45,138 bases of DNA from an uncultured Alphaproteobacteria bacterium (GTDB lineage Bacteria > Pseudomonadota > Alphaproteobacteria > Sphingomonadales > Sphingomonadaceae): the NCBI GenBank assembly GCA_903939555.1, contig CAJAHV010000031.1, forward strand, positions 1 through 45,138. Reading direction: 5' to 3'. Numbering within the stretch: the first letter of the stretch is position 1; each line of letters starts with the position of its first letter. A model generated the notes under the pieces. The model was not told where the DNA came from, did not search any database, and saw nothing but the letters and a program-made list of their open reading frames with translations. The position numbers and the translations under genes are program-made. This document shows positions 33,221 through 42,312 of this stretch, piece by piece.

Positions 33221-34300
33221 ATGAGCACCGACACACTGCAAGCCGACACCTTGGCCGCCATTGCCGCCGCCGCCAGCCCCGAAGCGCTGGAGGCCGTGCG
33301 CGTCAGCGCTATGGGCAAGTCCGGCAGCGTCACCGCGCTGTTGAAGACGCTGGGCGGCATGACCCCCGAAGAGCGCCTTGTGGAAGGCCCGCGGCTCAAC
33401 GGCCTGCGCGAAGCAATCACTGCGGCACTGGCAGCGCGCAAGAACGAGCTGGAAAGCGTTGCGCTCAACGCGCGCCTTGTCGCCGAACGCCAGGACATGA
33501 CGCTACCGGTTGCCCCGGCGCTGACGGGCAGCATCCATCCGGTAAGCCAGGTCATGGACGAACTGGCGGAGATTTTCGCCGATCTGGGCTTTGCCGTCGC
33601 GACGGGTCCGGAGATCGAAGACGATTGGCACAATTTCAGCGCGCTCAACATTCCGGAAACGCATCCGGCGCGGGCGATGCACGATACCTTCTATTTCCCG
33701 GATGCGGACGCCCAGGGCCGCAAGATGCTGCTGCGCACCCACACGTCGCCGGTGCAGATCCGCACGATGATGACGCAGAAACCGCCGATCCGCATCATCG
33801 CGCCCGGCCGCGTCTATCGCAGTGATTCGGATGCCACCCACACGCCGATGTTCCACCAGGTCGAAGGGTTGGTCATCGATCGCGGCGTGACCCTCGCCAA
33901 CCTGCGCTGGACGCTGGAAACCTTCATCAAGGCGTTCTTCGAAGTCGATGACGTGAGCTTACGTTTTCGCCCGAGCTATTTCCCGTTTACCGAGCCGTCG
34001 GTCGAGGTTGATGTCGGCTATTCGTCGAAAACCGGCAAGCCGGCAGCGGCGGGCGATGTCGACAAATGGCTCGAAGTGCTCGGCAGCGGCATGGTCCACC
34101 CGCGCGTCATCAGCGCCTGCGGGCTCGACCCCAATGAATATCAGGGCTTCGCCTTTGGCTGCGGCATCGACCGGCTGGCCATGCTCAAATATGGCATGAA
34201 CGATTTGCGGCCCTTCTTCGATGCCGATCTGCGCTGGTTGAAGCATCACGGGTTCTCGGCCTTCGATGTGCCGACCCTTTCCGGCGGAGTCGGCGCATGA
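33221..34300 (+). CDS. pheS: phenylalanine--tRNA ligase alpha subunit
   Basis: The catalytic subunit of the alpha2-beta2 phenylalanyl-tRNA synthetase. The 359-residue protein has an N-terminal helical arm, the class II motif 2 region IIAPGRVYRSDSDATHTPMF, the phenylalanine pocket FRPSYFPFTEPSVE, and motif 3 in GFAFGCGIDRLAML. ATG 33221 opens with MSTDTLQAD; an in-frame TTG 17 codons upstream lies on the tail of the rplT terminator and is unlikely. It overlaps pheT by four bases (ATGA). Confidence 0.97.
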   Translation: MSTDTLQADTLAAIAAAASPEALEAVRVSAMGKSGSVTALLKTLGGMTPEERLVEGPRLNGLREAITAALAARKNELESVALNARLVAERQDMTLPVAPALTGSIHPVSQVMDELAEIFADLGFAVATGPEIEDDWHNFSALNIPETHPARAMHDTFYFPDADAQGRKMLLRTHTSPVQIRTMMTQKPPIRIIAPGRVYRSDSDATHTPMFHQVEGLVIDRGVTLANLRWTLETFIKAFFEVDDVSLRFRPSYFPFTEPSVEVDVGYSSKTGKPAAAGDVDKWLEVLGSGMVHPRVISACGLDPNEYQGFAFGCGIDRLAMLKYGMNDLRPFFDADLRWLKHHGFSAFDVPTLSGGVGA

Positions 34301-36711
34301 AGTTCACCCTGTCATGGCTCAAGGCGCATCTCGACACCGACGCCGGGGTCGAGGCGATTTCGGTTGCCCTCACCTCGCTGGGCCTTGAAGTCGATGGCAT
34401 CGACGATCCGGCGGCCAAGCTCGCCGCCTTCACCATCGCCGAAGTGCTGACGGCAGAACGCCATCCCCAGGCTGACAAATTACAGGTGCTTTCAGTGTCG
34501 ACCGGCACTGGCGAAGCCTTGCAGGTCGTCTGCGGGGCGCCCAATGCCCGCGCCGGCATGAAGGGCGTGTTCGGTGCGCCGGGCACCTATGTGCCGGGCA
34601 GCGGCATCACGCTCAAGGTTGCTGCCATCCGCGGCGTCACCTCGAACGGCATGATGTGTTCGATGCGCGAGCTCGAACTGTCGGAAGAACATGATGGCAT
34701 CATCGAGCTTCCCGCCGATGCCCCGGTCGGTGCGCGCTATGTCGATTATGCCGGCATCGGCGACCCGGTGTTCGACGTGGCGATCACCCCTAATCGCCAG
34801 GATTGCATGGGCGTGCGCGGCATCGCCCGCGATCTGGCTGCGCTGGGTATCGGCCGGCTGAAACCACTTGCTGAAGCCTATCGTGTTGCCGGGTTCGACG
34901 TGGCGCGCAGCGGTGCAGGGCCTGAGGTGCGCACCGATGATCCGGCGGGCTGCCCGGCATTCTTCGCCTGCACCGTCGCTGGCGTCAGCAATGGTGCGTC
35001 GCCTTCCTGGCTCCAGCAAAGGCTCAAGGCGATCGGGCAAAAGCCGATTTCGGCGCTGGTCGATATCACCAATTTCGTCATGTTCGATCTCGGCAGGCCG
35101 CTGCACGTCTATGACAGGGCAAAGCTCAGCGGTGCGCTGGTCGCCCGCAAGGCGTATGATGGCGAACAGGTGCTGGCCTTGAATGGCAAGACTTATGCCG
35201 TCGACGCGACGATGACCGTCATCGCCGATGATGTCGAAGCGCATGATATCGGCGGCATCATGGGCGGCATGGCTTCGGGTTGTTCCGAGGCCACGACCGA
35301 CGTGTTGATCGAATGCGCCTTTTTCGACCCCGAAGCCATCGCCCGCACCGGCCAGAAGCTGTTGCTGACCAGCGATGCGCGTTCGCGCTTCGAACGCGGC
35401 GTGGATCCGGCCTTTCTCGACGAAGGGCTGGCCGTGGCAACGCATCTCGTGCTGGCATTGTGCGGCGGCACGGCGAGCGAAATCACCCGCGCCGGCGCGC
35501 CGCCGCTGGCGACCAAGACCGTCGCCTATCGCCCGGCGCGCGTTACCGGGCTGGCCGGTATCGACGTTGCCGAGGACGAACAGGCCGCAATTTTGATGCG
35601 GCTGGGCTTTGGCGTGACGCAGGGCTCACCATGGCAGGTGACCGTGCCGACGTGGCGCCGCGATATTGGCAGTGTGGCCACTATAAACAGCGGCTGGGAC
35701 GGCGAAGCCGACCTTGTGGAGGAGGTAATCCGCATCTATGGCCTCGACCGCGTGCCGGCAACGGCGCTGCCGCGTGCCGAAGGGGTCGCCAAGCCGACCG
35801 CGACCCCGGCGCAAAAGCTCGAACGCAAGCTGCGCCGCAGTACGGCGGCGCGTGGTTTCGACGAGGCAGTGACCTGGAGCTTCCTGCCCCCCGCCGATGC
35901 CGATGCCTTTGGTGGCGCCGCCTGGACGCTGGCCAATCCGATTTCGGCTGATATGGCAGCGATGCGACCCTCCCTGCTGCCTGGGTTGCTGGCGGCGGCG
36001 AAACGCAACGCCGATCGCGGCCAGCCGTCGGCACGGTTATTCGAACTCGGCCAGCGCTACCATTCCGATGCCGAGCATCCGACGCTAGCGCTGCTGATGG
36101 CCGGCGAAGCGCGGGCGCGCGATTGGCGCGGCGGCGGCGCTACGCCTTTCGATGCATATGATGCCAAGGCCGAAGCGCTCGCCGCGCTCGCCGCTGCCGG
36201 CGCGCCCATCGACCGCTTGACCGTGGTCGCGCCTGCAACCGGCTGGTGGCACCCAGGCCGCGCCGGGCGGCTCGTGCTCGGCAAGGTGGCGCTTGCCGAT
36301 TTCGGCATGCTCCATCCGGCGACGCTGGCGGGCTTTGGTGCCAAAGGTGCGGTTGCCGCGGTCGAAGTCTATCTCGATGCGCTGCCCCCGGCGCGCGGGC
36401 GCAAATCGCGCGGCGTCTATGCCCCGCCGGCATTGCAAGCGCTAACGCGCGATTTCGCCTTTGTCGCCGATGAAAGCCTTGCCGCCGATGCGCTGCTGCG
36501 CGCCGCCGCCGGTGCCGACAAGGCGCTGATCAGCGGTGTTCGGCTATTCGATCGCTTCGCCGGCGAACGGCTCGGCGCCGGCAAGATCAGCCTCGCCATC
36601 GAGGTGACACTGCAGCCGACCGAAAAATCGCTTACCGATGCCGAAATCGAAGCGGTCTCGGCAAAGGTCTTGGCCGCGGCGGCGCGGATCGGCGCGGTTT
36701 TGCGTGGCTGA
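34297..36711 (+). CDS. pheT: phenylalanine--tRNA ligase beta subunit
   Basis: The 804-residue tRNA-binding and editing subunit. In order it has an N-terminal tRNA-binding domain (about 40-150, with HPQADKLQVLSV), the B3/B4 editing domain (about 210-390), the B5 domain, a pseudo-catalytic core, and a C-terminal FDX-ACB domain. The last starts near YAPPALQALTRDFAFV and binds the tRNA anticodon. The length is normal. It is translationally coupled to pheS by ATGA. Confidence 0.97.
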   Translation: MKFTLSWLKAHLDTDAGVEAISVALTSLGLEVDGIDDPAAKLAAFTIAEVLTAERHPQADKLQVLSVSTGTGEALQVVCGAPNARAGMKGVFGAPGTYVPGSGITLKVAAIRGVTSNGMMCSMRELELSEEHDGIIELPADAPVGARYVDYAGIGDPVFDVAITPNRQDCMGVRGIARDLAALGIGRLKPLAEAYRVAGFDVARSGAGPEVRTDDPAGCPAFFACTVAGVSNGASPSWLQQRLKAIGQKPISALVDITNFVMFDLGRPLHVYDRAKLSGALVARKAYDGEQVLALNGKTYAVDATMTVIADDVEAHDIGGIMGGMASGCSEATTDVLIECAFFDPEAIARTGQKLLLTSDARSRFERGVDPAFLDEGLAVATHLVLALCGGTASEITRAGAPPLATKTVAYRPARVTGLAGIDVAEDEQAAILMRLGFGVTQGSPWQVTVPTWRRDIGSVATINSGWDGEADLVEEVIRIYGLDRVPATALPRAEGVAKPTATPAQKLERKLRRSTAARGFDEAVTWSFLPPADADAFGGAAWTLANPISADMAAMRPSLLPGLLAAAKRNADRGQPSARLFELGQRYHSDAEHPTLALLMAGEARARDWRGGGATPFDAYDAKAEALAALAAAGAPIDRLTVVAPATGWWHPGRAGRLVLGKVALADFGMLHPATLAGFGAKGAVAAVEVYLDALPPARGRKSRGVYAPPALQALTRDFAFVADESLAADALLRAAAGADKALISGVRLFDRFAGERLGAGKISLAIEVTLQPTEKSLTDAEIEAVSAKVLAAAARIGAVLRG

Positions 36712-36712
36712 T

Positions 36713-36737
36713 GGCGCCCGGTTCCACACCGGGCGCC
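36713..36737. terminator. stem-loop between convergent pheT and ompA-like genes
   Basis: A perfect 9-bp stem, GGCGCCCGG/CCGGGCGCC, with a 7-base loop, placed two bases after the pheT stop. No U-tract follows on either strand, so it is either a 3'-end stabiliser or a weak bidirectional terminator. Confidence 0.5.
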
Positions 36738-36756
36738 CAACTACCGCCAACCGGGC

Positions 36757-37473
36757 TCAGGGGCGTGGCACAGGCGTTCCTGGGCGCTGCGGCGGCGCGT
36801 TGCCGATGTCCTGCTGGGTCACCGGAGACAGCCTGATTTCGACGCGGCGGTTTTCGGCGCGACCCTGCTCGGTGTCGTTCGATGCGATCGGATAGGTTTT
36901 GCCGTAGCCGCGCGTCGCCACCCGCGCTGCGTTGACACCCCGATAGCCGAGATAGTCGGCCACTGCCTTGGCGCGCTGTTCCGAAAGGCGCTGGTTGACC
37001 ACGTCCGTTCCGATGGAGTCGGTATGGCCCGAAACATCGACAAAGGTCGATTGATAGGAGGCCAGCGTCTGCGCGACCTGGTCGAGCACCGGGCGGAATT
37101 CGGGCTTCACCGCGGCAGAATTGAAATCGAAGCTGATGCCCGAAGGCAGCTTGAGGTTGATCTCGTCGCCCTTGCGTTCGACTTCGATACCAGTGTTGGC
37201 GGTGCGGGCACGCAGTTCGCGTTCCTGCTTGTCCATGTAGCCGCCAATCGAAGCGCCAGCGATCGCGCCAATGCCGGTGCCGATCAAAACTTCGGCACGA
37301 TTGTTGCGACCGCCGAGCAATGCCCCGAGCAAGGCGCCCGCACCGGCACCAGCCAGCGCCCCGCCGCCCGCGCGCGACATGCCGGTCCGCCCGGTATCAG
37401 GATCGGTGACGCAACCGGTCAGCGCCAGCGTACCAGCCAGGAGAGCGAGCGTTATTTTGCTGCTGAATGCCAT
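36757..37473 (-). CDS. OmpA-family lipoprotein with glycine zipper
   Basis: A 238-residue outer-membrane-type protein. A lipoprotein signal ends LALTGC, with Cys at residue 21. It is followed by a glycine-zipper region rich in GAGAGALLGALLGG (about 38-80) and a C-terminal OmpA peptidoglycan-binding domain with VSGHTDSIGTDVVNQRLSEQR and the NRRVEI end. It probably tethers the outer membrane to the wall, similar to YiaD/Pal-type proteins. ATG 37473 has GAGAGG seven bases upstream. Confidence 0.92.
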   Translation of the reverse strand: MAFSSKITLALLAGTLALTGCVTDPDTGRTGMSRAGGGALAGAGAGALLGALLGGRNNRAEVLIGTGIGAIAGASIGGYMDKQERELRARTANTGIEVERKGDEINLKLPSGISFDFNSAAVKPEFRPVLDQVAQTLASYQSTFVDVSGHTDSIGTDVVNQRLSEQRAKAVADYLGYRGVNAARVATRGYGKTYPIASNDTEQGRAENRRVEIRLSPVTQQDIGNAPPQRPGTPVPRP

Positions 37474-37597
37474 GTCGGGGCCTCTCGTTAACATTATGCT
37501 GCATCTTAACCTATTCGAGCGCCAAGGTCATCATCACTATAGCCAGCCGTGTTGACCGAGCGATGAACGACTTGCCCGTGCCATTGCGCATGCCCTC

Positions 37598-37626
37598 TTC
37601 GCACTTGGCCGCTTTGGCTCTATAAG
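37598..37626 (+). promoter_or_regulatory. candidate promoter of the CNNM/CorC gene
   Basis: TTCGCA (37598-37603) and TATAAG (37621-37626) are separated by 17 bases. Transcription would start near 37633, about 38 bases before the ATG. The -35 matches TTGACA at only four positions. Confidence 0.4.
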
Positions 37627-37670
37627 GCGAGCGAGCGGGCAGCACAGCCCCGCGCCGCGCTTTGGAGCCG

Positions 37671-38987
37671 ATGCAACCTTTTCCCTGGTTGGATACCGCC
37701 ATTATCATGGCACTCATCCTGCTCAACGGTTTCTTCGCCATGTCGGAGATGGCGATCGTTTCTTCGCGGCGACCACGCCTGCGCGGTTTGGCAACGACGG
37801 GATATCGCGGCGCTCGGTCGGCACTGGAGCTGGCCGAAAATCCCGGCAGCTTCCTGTCATCCGTGCAGATCGGCATCACGCTTGTCGGTATCGTCAACGG
37901 CGCCTATTCCGGCGCGACACTGGCACTGCCGGTTGGGCAGCGGTTGAGCGGCTGGTTCCGCTTCGAACCAGCGCTGGCCGAAGAGATCGGCTTTGCCGTC
38001 GTTATCGTGCTGACCACCTATCTGTCGCTGATCATCGGCGAACTGGTGCCCAAGCAATTCGCGTTGCGCTCTCCGGAAAAGCTGGCGTCATTTGTCGCAC
38101 CAATCATGAAGGTCGTCAGCCGCGTGGCACGGCCGGCGGTCTGGGCGCTCGATTGGTCGAGTGCGGCGGTGTTCAAATTGCTCGGCCAGGTGCGCCACGG
38201 CGACAATCGGGTGACCGAGGAAGAATTGCGCAGCGTCGTGCAGGAAGCGGAGACCGCCGGTGTGATCGAGGAAAGCGAGCGTCAGATGATCTCGGGCATC
38301 ATGCGCCTCGCCGACCGGCGGGTGCGCGGCGTGATGACGCCGCGCGGCGATGTCGACTGGATCGACGCCGACATGAGCGATGCCGAAATCCGCCGCCATC
38401 TTGCCGCCAGTCCGCACACCCGCCTGCCGGTGGCGCGCGGCACCGTCGATGACATCATCGGCGTGCTACAGGCGCGCGACGTAGTGCAGGCGCTGATCGA
38501 AGGGCGGTCGCTCGATCTCGTCGCGCTTGCCAGGCGGGCGCCGGTGATTCCCGATGTGGTGGATGCCGTCGATGCGCTCGCGGTGCTGCGCGACGCCGAT
38601 ATTCCGATTGCGCTAGTCCATGACGAATATGGCCATTTCGAAGGCATCGTCACTCCCGCTGACCTGCTCGCCGCGATCGCCGGCGAGTTTCGCAGCGATG
38701 TCGATGATGCCAATGACCCGCCAGCAGTGGAACGCGACGACGGCTCGTGGTTGTTTTCGGGGGCGCTGCCGGCCGATGAAATGGCCGACCGGCTGGGCTT
38801 CGACCTAGAAGCCGACCGCGACTATGAAACTGTCGCGGGGTTTGTCCTCGAACATGTCCGCCATTTGCCCGAAACCGGCGAAAGCTTCATCGTCCGGCAC
38901 TGGCGTTTCGAAATCGTCGACATGGATGGTCGCAAAGTCGACAAGGTATTGGCCAGCGCGGTCAAGGCCAACGTCATCATCGCCTGA
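37671..38987 (+). CDS. CNNM/CBS/CorC-domain membrane protein (hemolysin C-like)
   Basis: A 438-residue protein of the CNNM family, often called hemolysin. It has an N-terminal transmembrane CNNM domain (about 1-185, with NGFFAMSEMAIVSSRR and SLIIGELVPKQFAL), a pair of CBS domains (about 205-330, starting RRVRGVMTPRGDVDWI), and a C-terminal CorC_HlyC domain (about 345-435). Relatives are implicated in magnesium or cobalt export; the hemolysin name does not imply a toxin here. ATG 37671 has GGAG three bases upstream. It ends one base short of the convergent M28 gene. Confidence 0.92.
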   Translation: MQPFPWLDTAIIMALILLNGFFAMSEMAIVSSRRPRLRGLATTGYRGARSALELAENPGSFLSSVQIGITLVGIVNGAYSGATLALPVGQRLSGWFRFEPALAEEIGFAVVIVLTTYLSLIIGELVPKQFALRSPEKLASFVAPIMKVVSRVARPAVWALDWSSAAVFKLLGQVRHGDNRVTEEELRSVVQEAETAGVIEESERQMISGIMRLADRRVRGVMTPRGDVDWIDADMSDAEIRRHLAASPHTRLPVARGTVDDIIGVLQARDVVQALIEGRSLDLVALARRAPVIPDVVDAVDALAVLRDADIPIALVHDEYGHFEGIVTPADLLAAIAGEFRSDVDDANDPPAVERDDGSWLFSGALPADEMADRLGFDLEADRDYETVAGFVLEHVRHLPETGESFIVRHWRFEIVDMDGRKVDKVLASAVKANVIIA

Positions 38988-38988
38988 A

Positions 38989-40800
38989 CTATTTCGCCGG
39001 GCGCGGGTTCTTGGGCGACCCGGCTGCTTCGGCATAGGGTGGCACACTGGCGGCGAGCGGATCGAGCCGGACCCAGAGCGCCAATGCCGCCGCCGCAACA
39101 ATCAACGCAAGCGCCGCCAGCAACGCCGCGCGCCGCGACATCACCGGCAGCAGCGGCCATAGCAACAGCAGCAGCAGCGGCACGAAGATAGCGATTGCCC
39201 CGGGCATGGTTATGCCGACGCCCAGCAGCGCGAAATGAGCCACGCCGCCGATCATCGCGAGCCCGAACGCCGCCGCCGCCGCCGGCAACAGCAACCCGGT
39301 CCCCGCCAGCCGCCCGCCCGCCGCCGCCGGCAGCAGCGCCAACGTGGCAACCAGCAGTGGCCAGGCAAGGATCGGCGCGGCGGCAGGCAGCATCACCTGC
39401 ACCGCCACGACCCCGGCTAAATTGAGCAGCGCCAGCCCCAGCCAGCCGCCCCAGACATTGCGCCGGCCTGCCGCAACGCCGAGCATCAGCGCCATACCGG
39501 CCGGCACCAGCAGCAGCGCTATCAGTTCTAGCCGCGGCAGCGCCGCCAGCCGGTCATAATAGTTGGTCGGGCCATCGGCGCCCGACAGCAGGTTGCCTGC
39601 ATACAGCAGCACCGCCGCCGCCAGCGCTGCGCCCAGCCCGTCGCCGGCTCCGCCTGCGACCTGATAACCACGCCACTGCGGTGCGCGACGCCGTGCCACG
39701 AACAACAGCGCCAGCGCGATAGCCGCGACCACGACCCAACCGAAAGCCGGCGGATAGGCAATTATAAAGACGCCCAGCACATCGCTAAACACCGCATCGG
39801 GCGCTGCCGCCGGCAATTCGGCGACAGTGAGCAGTGCCCGGGTAATCGCCAGCGCCTGCCCGCCGATATGCTGGAGCGCGCCCTGATCGAGCGCATCGGG
39901 CGTCGCCAGCGGCGAATGATATTGCCAGGCGTCACCGACAAAGGCGAAATTGACGCCGGACAGGCCACGCTGTTTCGCCGGGGTGAAATCTGTGTTGTTG
40001 GGCAGCAATTCATAGATCTTGACCGCCAGCGAATTGGCCGCCGGATCGGACACCACCTGGCGGAACAGCGCGACCATGGCTCCGTTGCCGGGACCGGTTT
40101 CGAACATCATCGCCCGGCCGCCGCCACCACGCGCTTCAAGGTTGATGACCGCGCCGAGGCGCCCGGCGAGCGGATCGCCGCGCAGCGGCGGTGTGCCCTG
40201 CGGCGCATCCTTCGCAATCTCACCGAAGAAATCGCGGGCGCCATTCAACCCTGCCTCCTCGGCATCGGTAAATAGCAGCACAAGATCGCGCGCCTGGGCC
40301 TGGCGCGGGATGGCGCGGGCAATTTCCAGCGCCGCCGCAACCCCGGCGGCATCGTCGGCCGCGCCGGGGGAGCCAGGCACACTGTCATAATGCGCCATCA
40401 CTGCCACCGCCGGCGCCGCCGGATCGCGACCGGGGCGCAGCGCGATGATGTTGATGGCATATTCGGCCGGCGCGCCGCGCGATGCCATGCGCATCCGCGC
40501 CTTTTCGGGCAGCGTGACCCGGCTCTGCCGCACCATGAAACCCAGCGCCTGCAAGCGGCCGGTCAGATAGGTCCGAACCTCGATATTGGCGGCGGAGCCG
40601 GTCGGGTGCGGGGCCTTGGCGATAATCCGCACATCGGCCATGGCACGCCCGGCGGCGAAATCCATCGCCGGGGCCGTCGCGGGTTTCGGCAACGGCGTGC
40701 GCTGTGCGCCGAAGCCGATGATCGCGGCGATGAACAGAGTCATCACAAGCGCCAGCCATTTGCCCATTCCCGCCCCCATGCGGCCTGTGCCGCGTTTCAT
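38989..40800 (-). CDS. M28 family metallopeptidase with multi-pass C-terminal domain
   Basis: A 603-residue membrane-anchored zinc peptidase. After an N-terminal membrane helix (about 14-31), the M28 domain carries the zinc-binding set: HYDS (H137), DD (149-150), EE (181-182), a later glutamate in INLEARGGGG, and the final histidine in QYHSPLATPD. The C-terminal half (about residue 345 on) has some eight membrane helices and ends in a short polar tail. This layout resembles vacuolar-type M28 membrane proteases. The substrate is unknown. Alternative starts at codons 8 and 12 exist. Confidence 0.88.
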   Translation of the reverse strand: MKRGTGRMGAGMGKWLALVMTLFIAAIIGFGAQRTPLPKPATAPAMDFAAGRAMADVRIIAKAPHPTGSAANIEVRTYLTGRLQALGFMVRQSRVTLPEKARMRMASRGAPAEYAINIIALRPGRDPAAPAVAVMAHYDSVPGSPGAADDAAGVAAALEIARAIPRQAQARDLVLLFTDAEEAGLNGARDFFGEIAKDAPQGTPPLRGDPLAGRLGAVINLEARGGGGRAMMFETGPGNGAMVALFRQVVSDPAANSLAVKIYELLPNNTDFTPAKQRGLSGVNFAFVGDAWQYHSPLATPDALDQGALQHIGGQALAITRALLTVAELPAAAPDAVFSDVLGVFIIAYPPAFGWVVVAAIALALLFVARRRAPQWRGYQVAGGAGDGLGAALAAAVLLYAGNLLSGADGPTNYYDRLAALPRLELIALLLVPAGMALMLGVAAGRRNVWGGWLGLALLNLAGVVAVQVMLPAAAPILAWPLLVATLALLPAAAGGRLAGTGLLLPAAAAAFGLAMIGGVAHFALLGVGITMPGAIAIFVPLLLLLLWPLLPVMSRRAALLAALALIVAAAALALWVRLDPLAASVPPYAEAAGSPKNPRPAK

Positions 40801-40855
40801 GTGTGGTGCCGCGTGATGGGGCGGGGCGCAACCCGAAATTCAGGTGTAACCGCGT

Positions 40856-41212
40856 TCAGGCCGGCATCAGTCCGGCACGCCGCAGCCACGCGATACCCGC
40901 GCAAACAACAAGCAGCATGACGGCCAGCGCCGGGCTCCCGCCGAGCACGGTGAGATGCGCGATCACGGCGCCGACCATGACCAAGGCCAGCAAGACGGCC
41001 GCAAAAGCCGCCGTGCGCGGTACCAGAAGGGCAATCCCGCCGCCGACTTCCAGCATGCCGGTCAGCAGCCGGAACCATTGCCCGATGCCAACCTTGGCAA
41101 AGACGACAACCATCTGCGGGTCGGCCATCAGTTTCTTCGAACCGGCGAACAGAAAGATGGCCGCCGCAGCGATCTGCAGCATCCAGCACAGACCGGCTAC
41201 CGTGCGGTTCAT
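40856..41212 (-). CDS. DoxX-like membrane protein
   Basis: A 118-residue protein with four membrane helices resembling the DoxX/DoxX-like family (FLFAGSKKLM near the N-terminus, LLTGMLEVGGGIALLVPR in the middle). Function in bacteria is not settled; redox or quinone-related roles are proposed for some members. ATG 41212 overlaps the stop of the APH-fold gene as ATGA, so the two are probably co-translated. Confidence 0.82.
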   Translation of the reverse strand: MNRTVAGLCWMLQIAAAAIFLFAGSKKLMADPQMVVVFAKVGIGQWFRLLTGMLEVGGGIALLVPRTAAFAAVLLALVMVGAVIAHLTVLGGSPALAVMLLVVCAGIAWLRRAGLMPA

Positions 41213-42285
41213 CTGGCCCCGACCTTGACCGCTTGTTCCCAGGCGAGATCGGCGAGCAGTTCCACGCCTTCGGCGGTCTTTTTCGCATGGGCGCTTGCCG
41301 CAGTGCCGCGCACCACTCGGCCTCGGATGCCATGGATAATGCCAGCGAGCCGGAACATGTTGTAGGCGACGTAGAAATCAAGATGGGCGATGCCGTCACG
41401 GCCAGTGCGGGCGCAATAGGCGGCGACATATTCATCCTCGGTCGGGATGCCGAGCGCCGCCAGATCATTGCCGATCAGGCCCGTCGTTGCCGACGGCGGC
41501 ATGCGATACATCATCAGGTGATAGGAAAAATCCGCCAGCGGGTGGCCCAGCGTCGACAATTCCCAGTCGAGCACCGCCAGCACTTTTGGCTCAGTCGGGT
41601 GGAAGATCATGTTGTCGCAGCGGTAATCGCCATGGACGACGCTGGTTTCATCACCTGGCGGGATGTTTTCAGGCAGCCAGCGCACCAGCTTTTCCATCGA
41701 TGGCACGACGCCGGCGTCCTTGTCCTCCAGATATTGCCGCGACCAGCGGCCGATCTGGCGGGCAAAATAATTGCCCGGCTTGCCGAAATCCAACAGCCCG
41801 GCCTTTGCGACGTCGATCATGTGCAGATCGGCCATCGTCTTGTTCATCGCGTCGAAATAGGCGCGGCGGTCCTCGCGCGCCACGGTCGGGAAGGTGGCGT
41901 CCCAGATCACCCGGCCTTCGACACAGTCCATGATATAGAACCAGGTGCCGATGACATCATTGTCGGTGCACAAACCGAACGTGCGCGGCGCCGGAAAGCC
42001 TTGGCCGTGCAGCGCGGTGATCACCTTGTATTCGCGATCGACCGCATGAGCGGACGGCAGCAGTACACCCGGCGGCTTGCGGCGCATGACGTAATTCTGT
42101 TTCGGCGTCATCAGCTTGTAGGTCGGGTTCGACTGGCCGCCCTTGAACTGTTCAATGGTCAGCGGCCCGGCAAAGCCCTCGACATGCGCCATCATCCAGT
42201 CGGTCAGGCGGGCGATATCGATTTCCTGCCCGACACGGACGTCGCCAGTGCCCGAAAACTGCTGCTGGCGTTCACTCATTTCCAC
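41209..42285 (-). CDS. APH-fold phosphotransferase family protein (ACAD10-like)
   Basis: A 358-residue kinase-like protein. The catalytic loop is VVHGDYRCDNMIFHP, and the metal-binding segment is VLDWELSTLGHPLADFSYHL. This branch is common in alphaproteobacteria near acyl-CoA metabolism and resembles the kinase domain of eukaryotic ACAD10/11, which acts on 4-hydroxy acyl-CoAs; that function is inference here. It is not evidence of aminoglycoside resistance. The start is GTG 42285, with GGGGA six bases upstream; ATG 42279 has worse spacing. It follows purD after 27 bp. Confidence 0.88.
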   Translation of the reverse strand: MEMSERQQQFSGTGDVRVGQEIDIARLTDWMMAHVEGFAGPLTIEQFKGGQSNPTYKLMTPKQNYVMRRKPPGVLLPSAHAVDREYKVITALHGQGFPAPRTFGLCTDNDVIGTWFYIMDCVEGRVIWDATFPTVAREDRRAYFDAMNKTMADLHMIDVAKAGLLDFGKPGNYFARQIGRWSRQYLEDKDAGVVPSMEKLVRWLPENIPPGDETSVVHGDYRCDNMIFHPTEPKVLAVLDWELSTLGHPLADFSYHLMMYRMPPSATTGLIGNDLAALGIPTEDEYVAAYCARTGRDGIAHLDFYVAYNMFRLAGIIHGIRGRVVRGTAASAHAKKTAEGVELLADLAWEQAVKVGAR

Positions 42286-42312
42286 GGTACGTCCCCTTTG
42301 TCCTGCGCCGCG

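Noticed and set aside
37487..37510. GTTAA...TTAAC inverted repeat in the ompA-like leader as an operator
   Set aside because: Only five paired bases with a 14-base spacer, and no matching -35 element for the nearby CATAAT; too weak to call.
41209..42285. Aminoglycoside resistance gene
   Set aside because: The fold is shared, but the motifs fit the ACAD10-like branch and the context is housekeeping.
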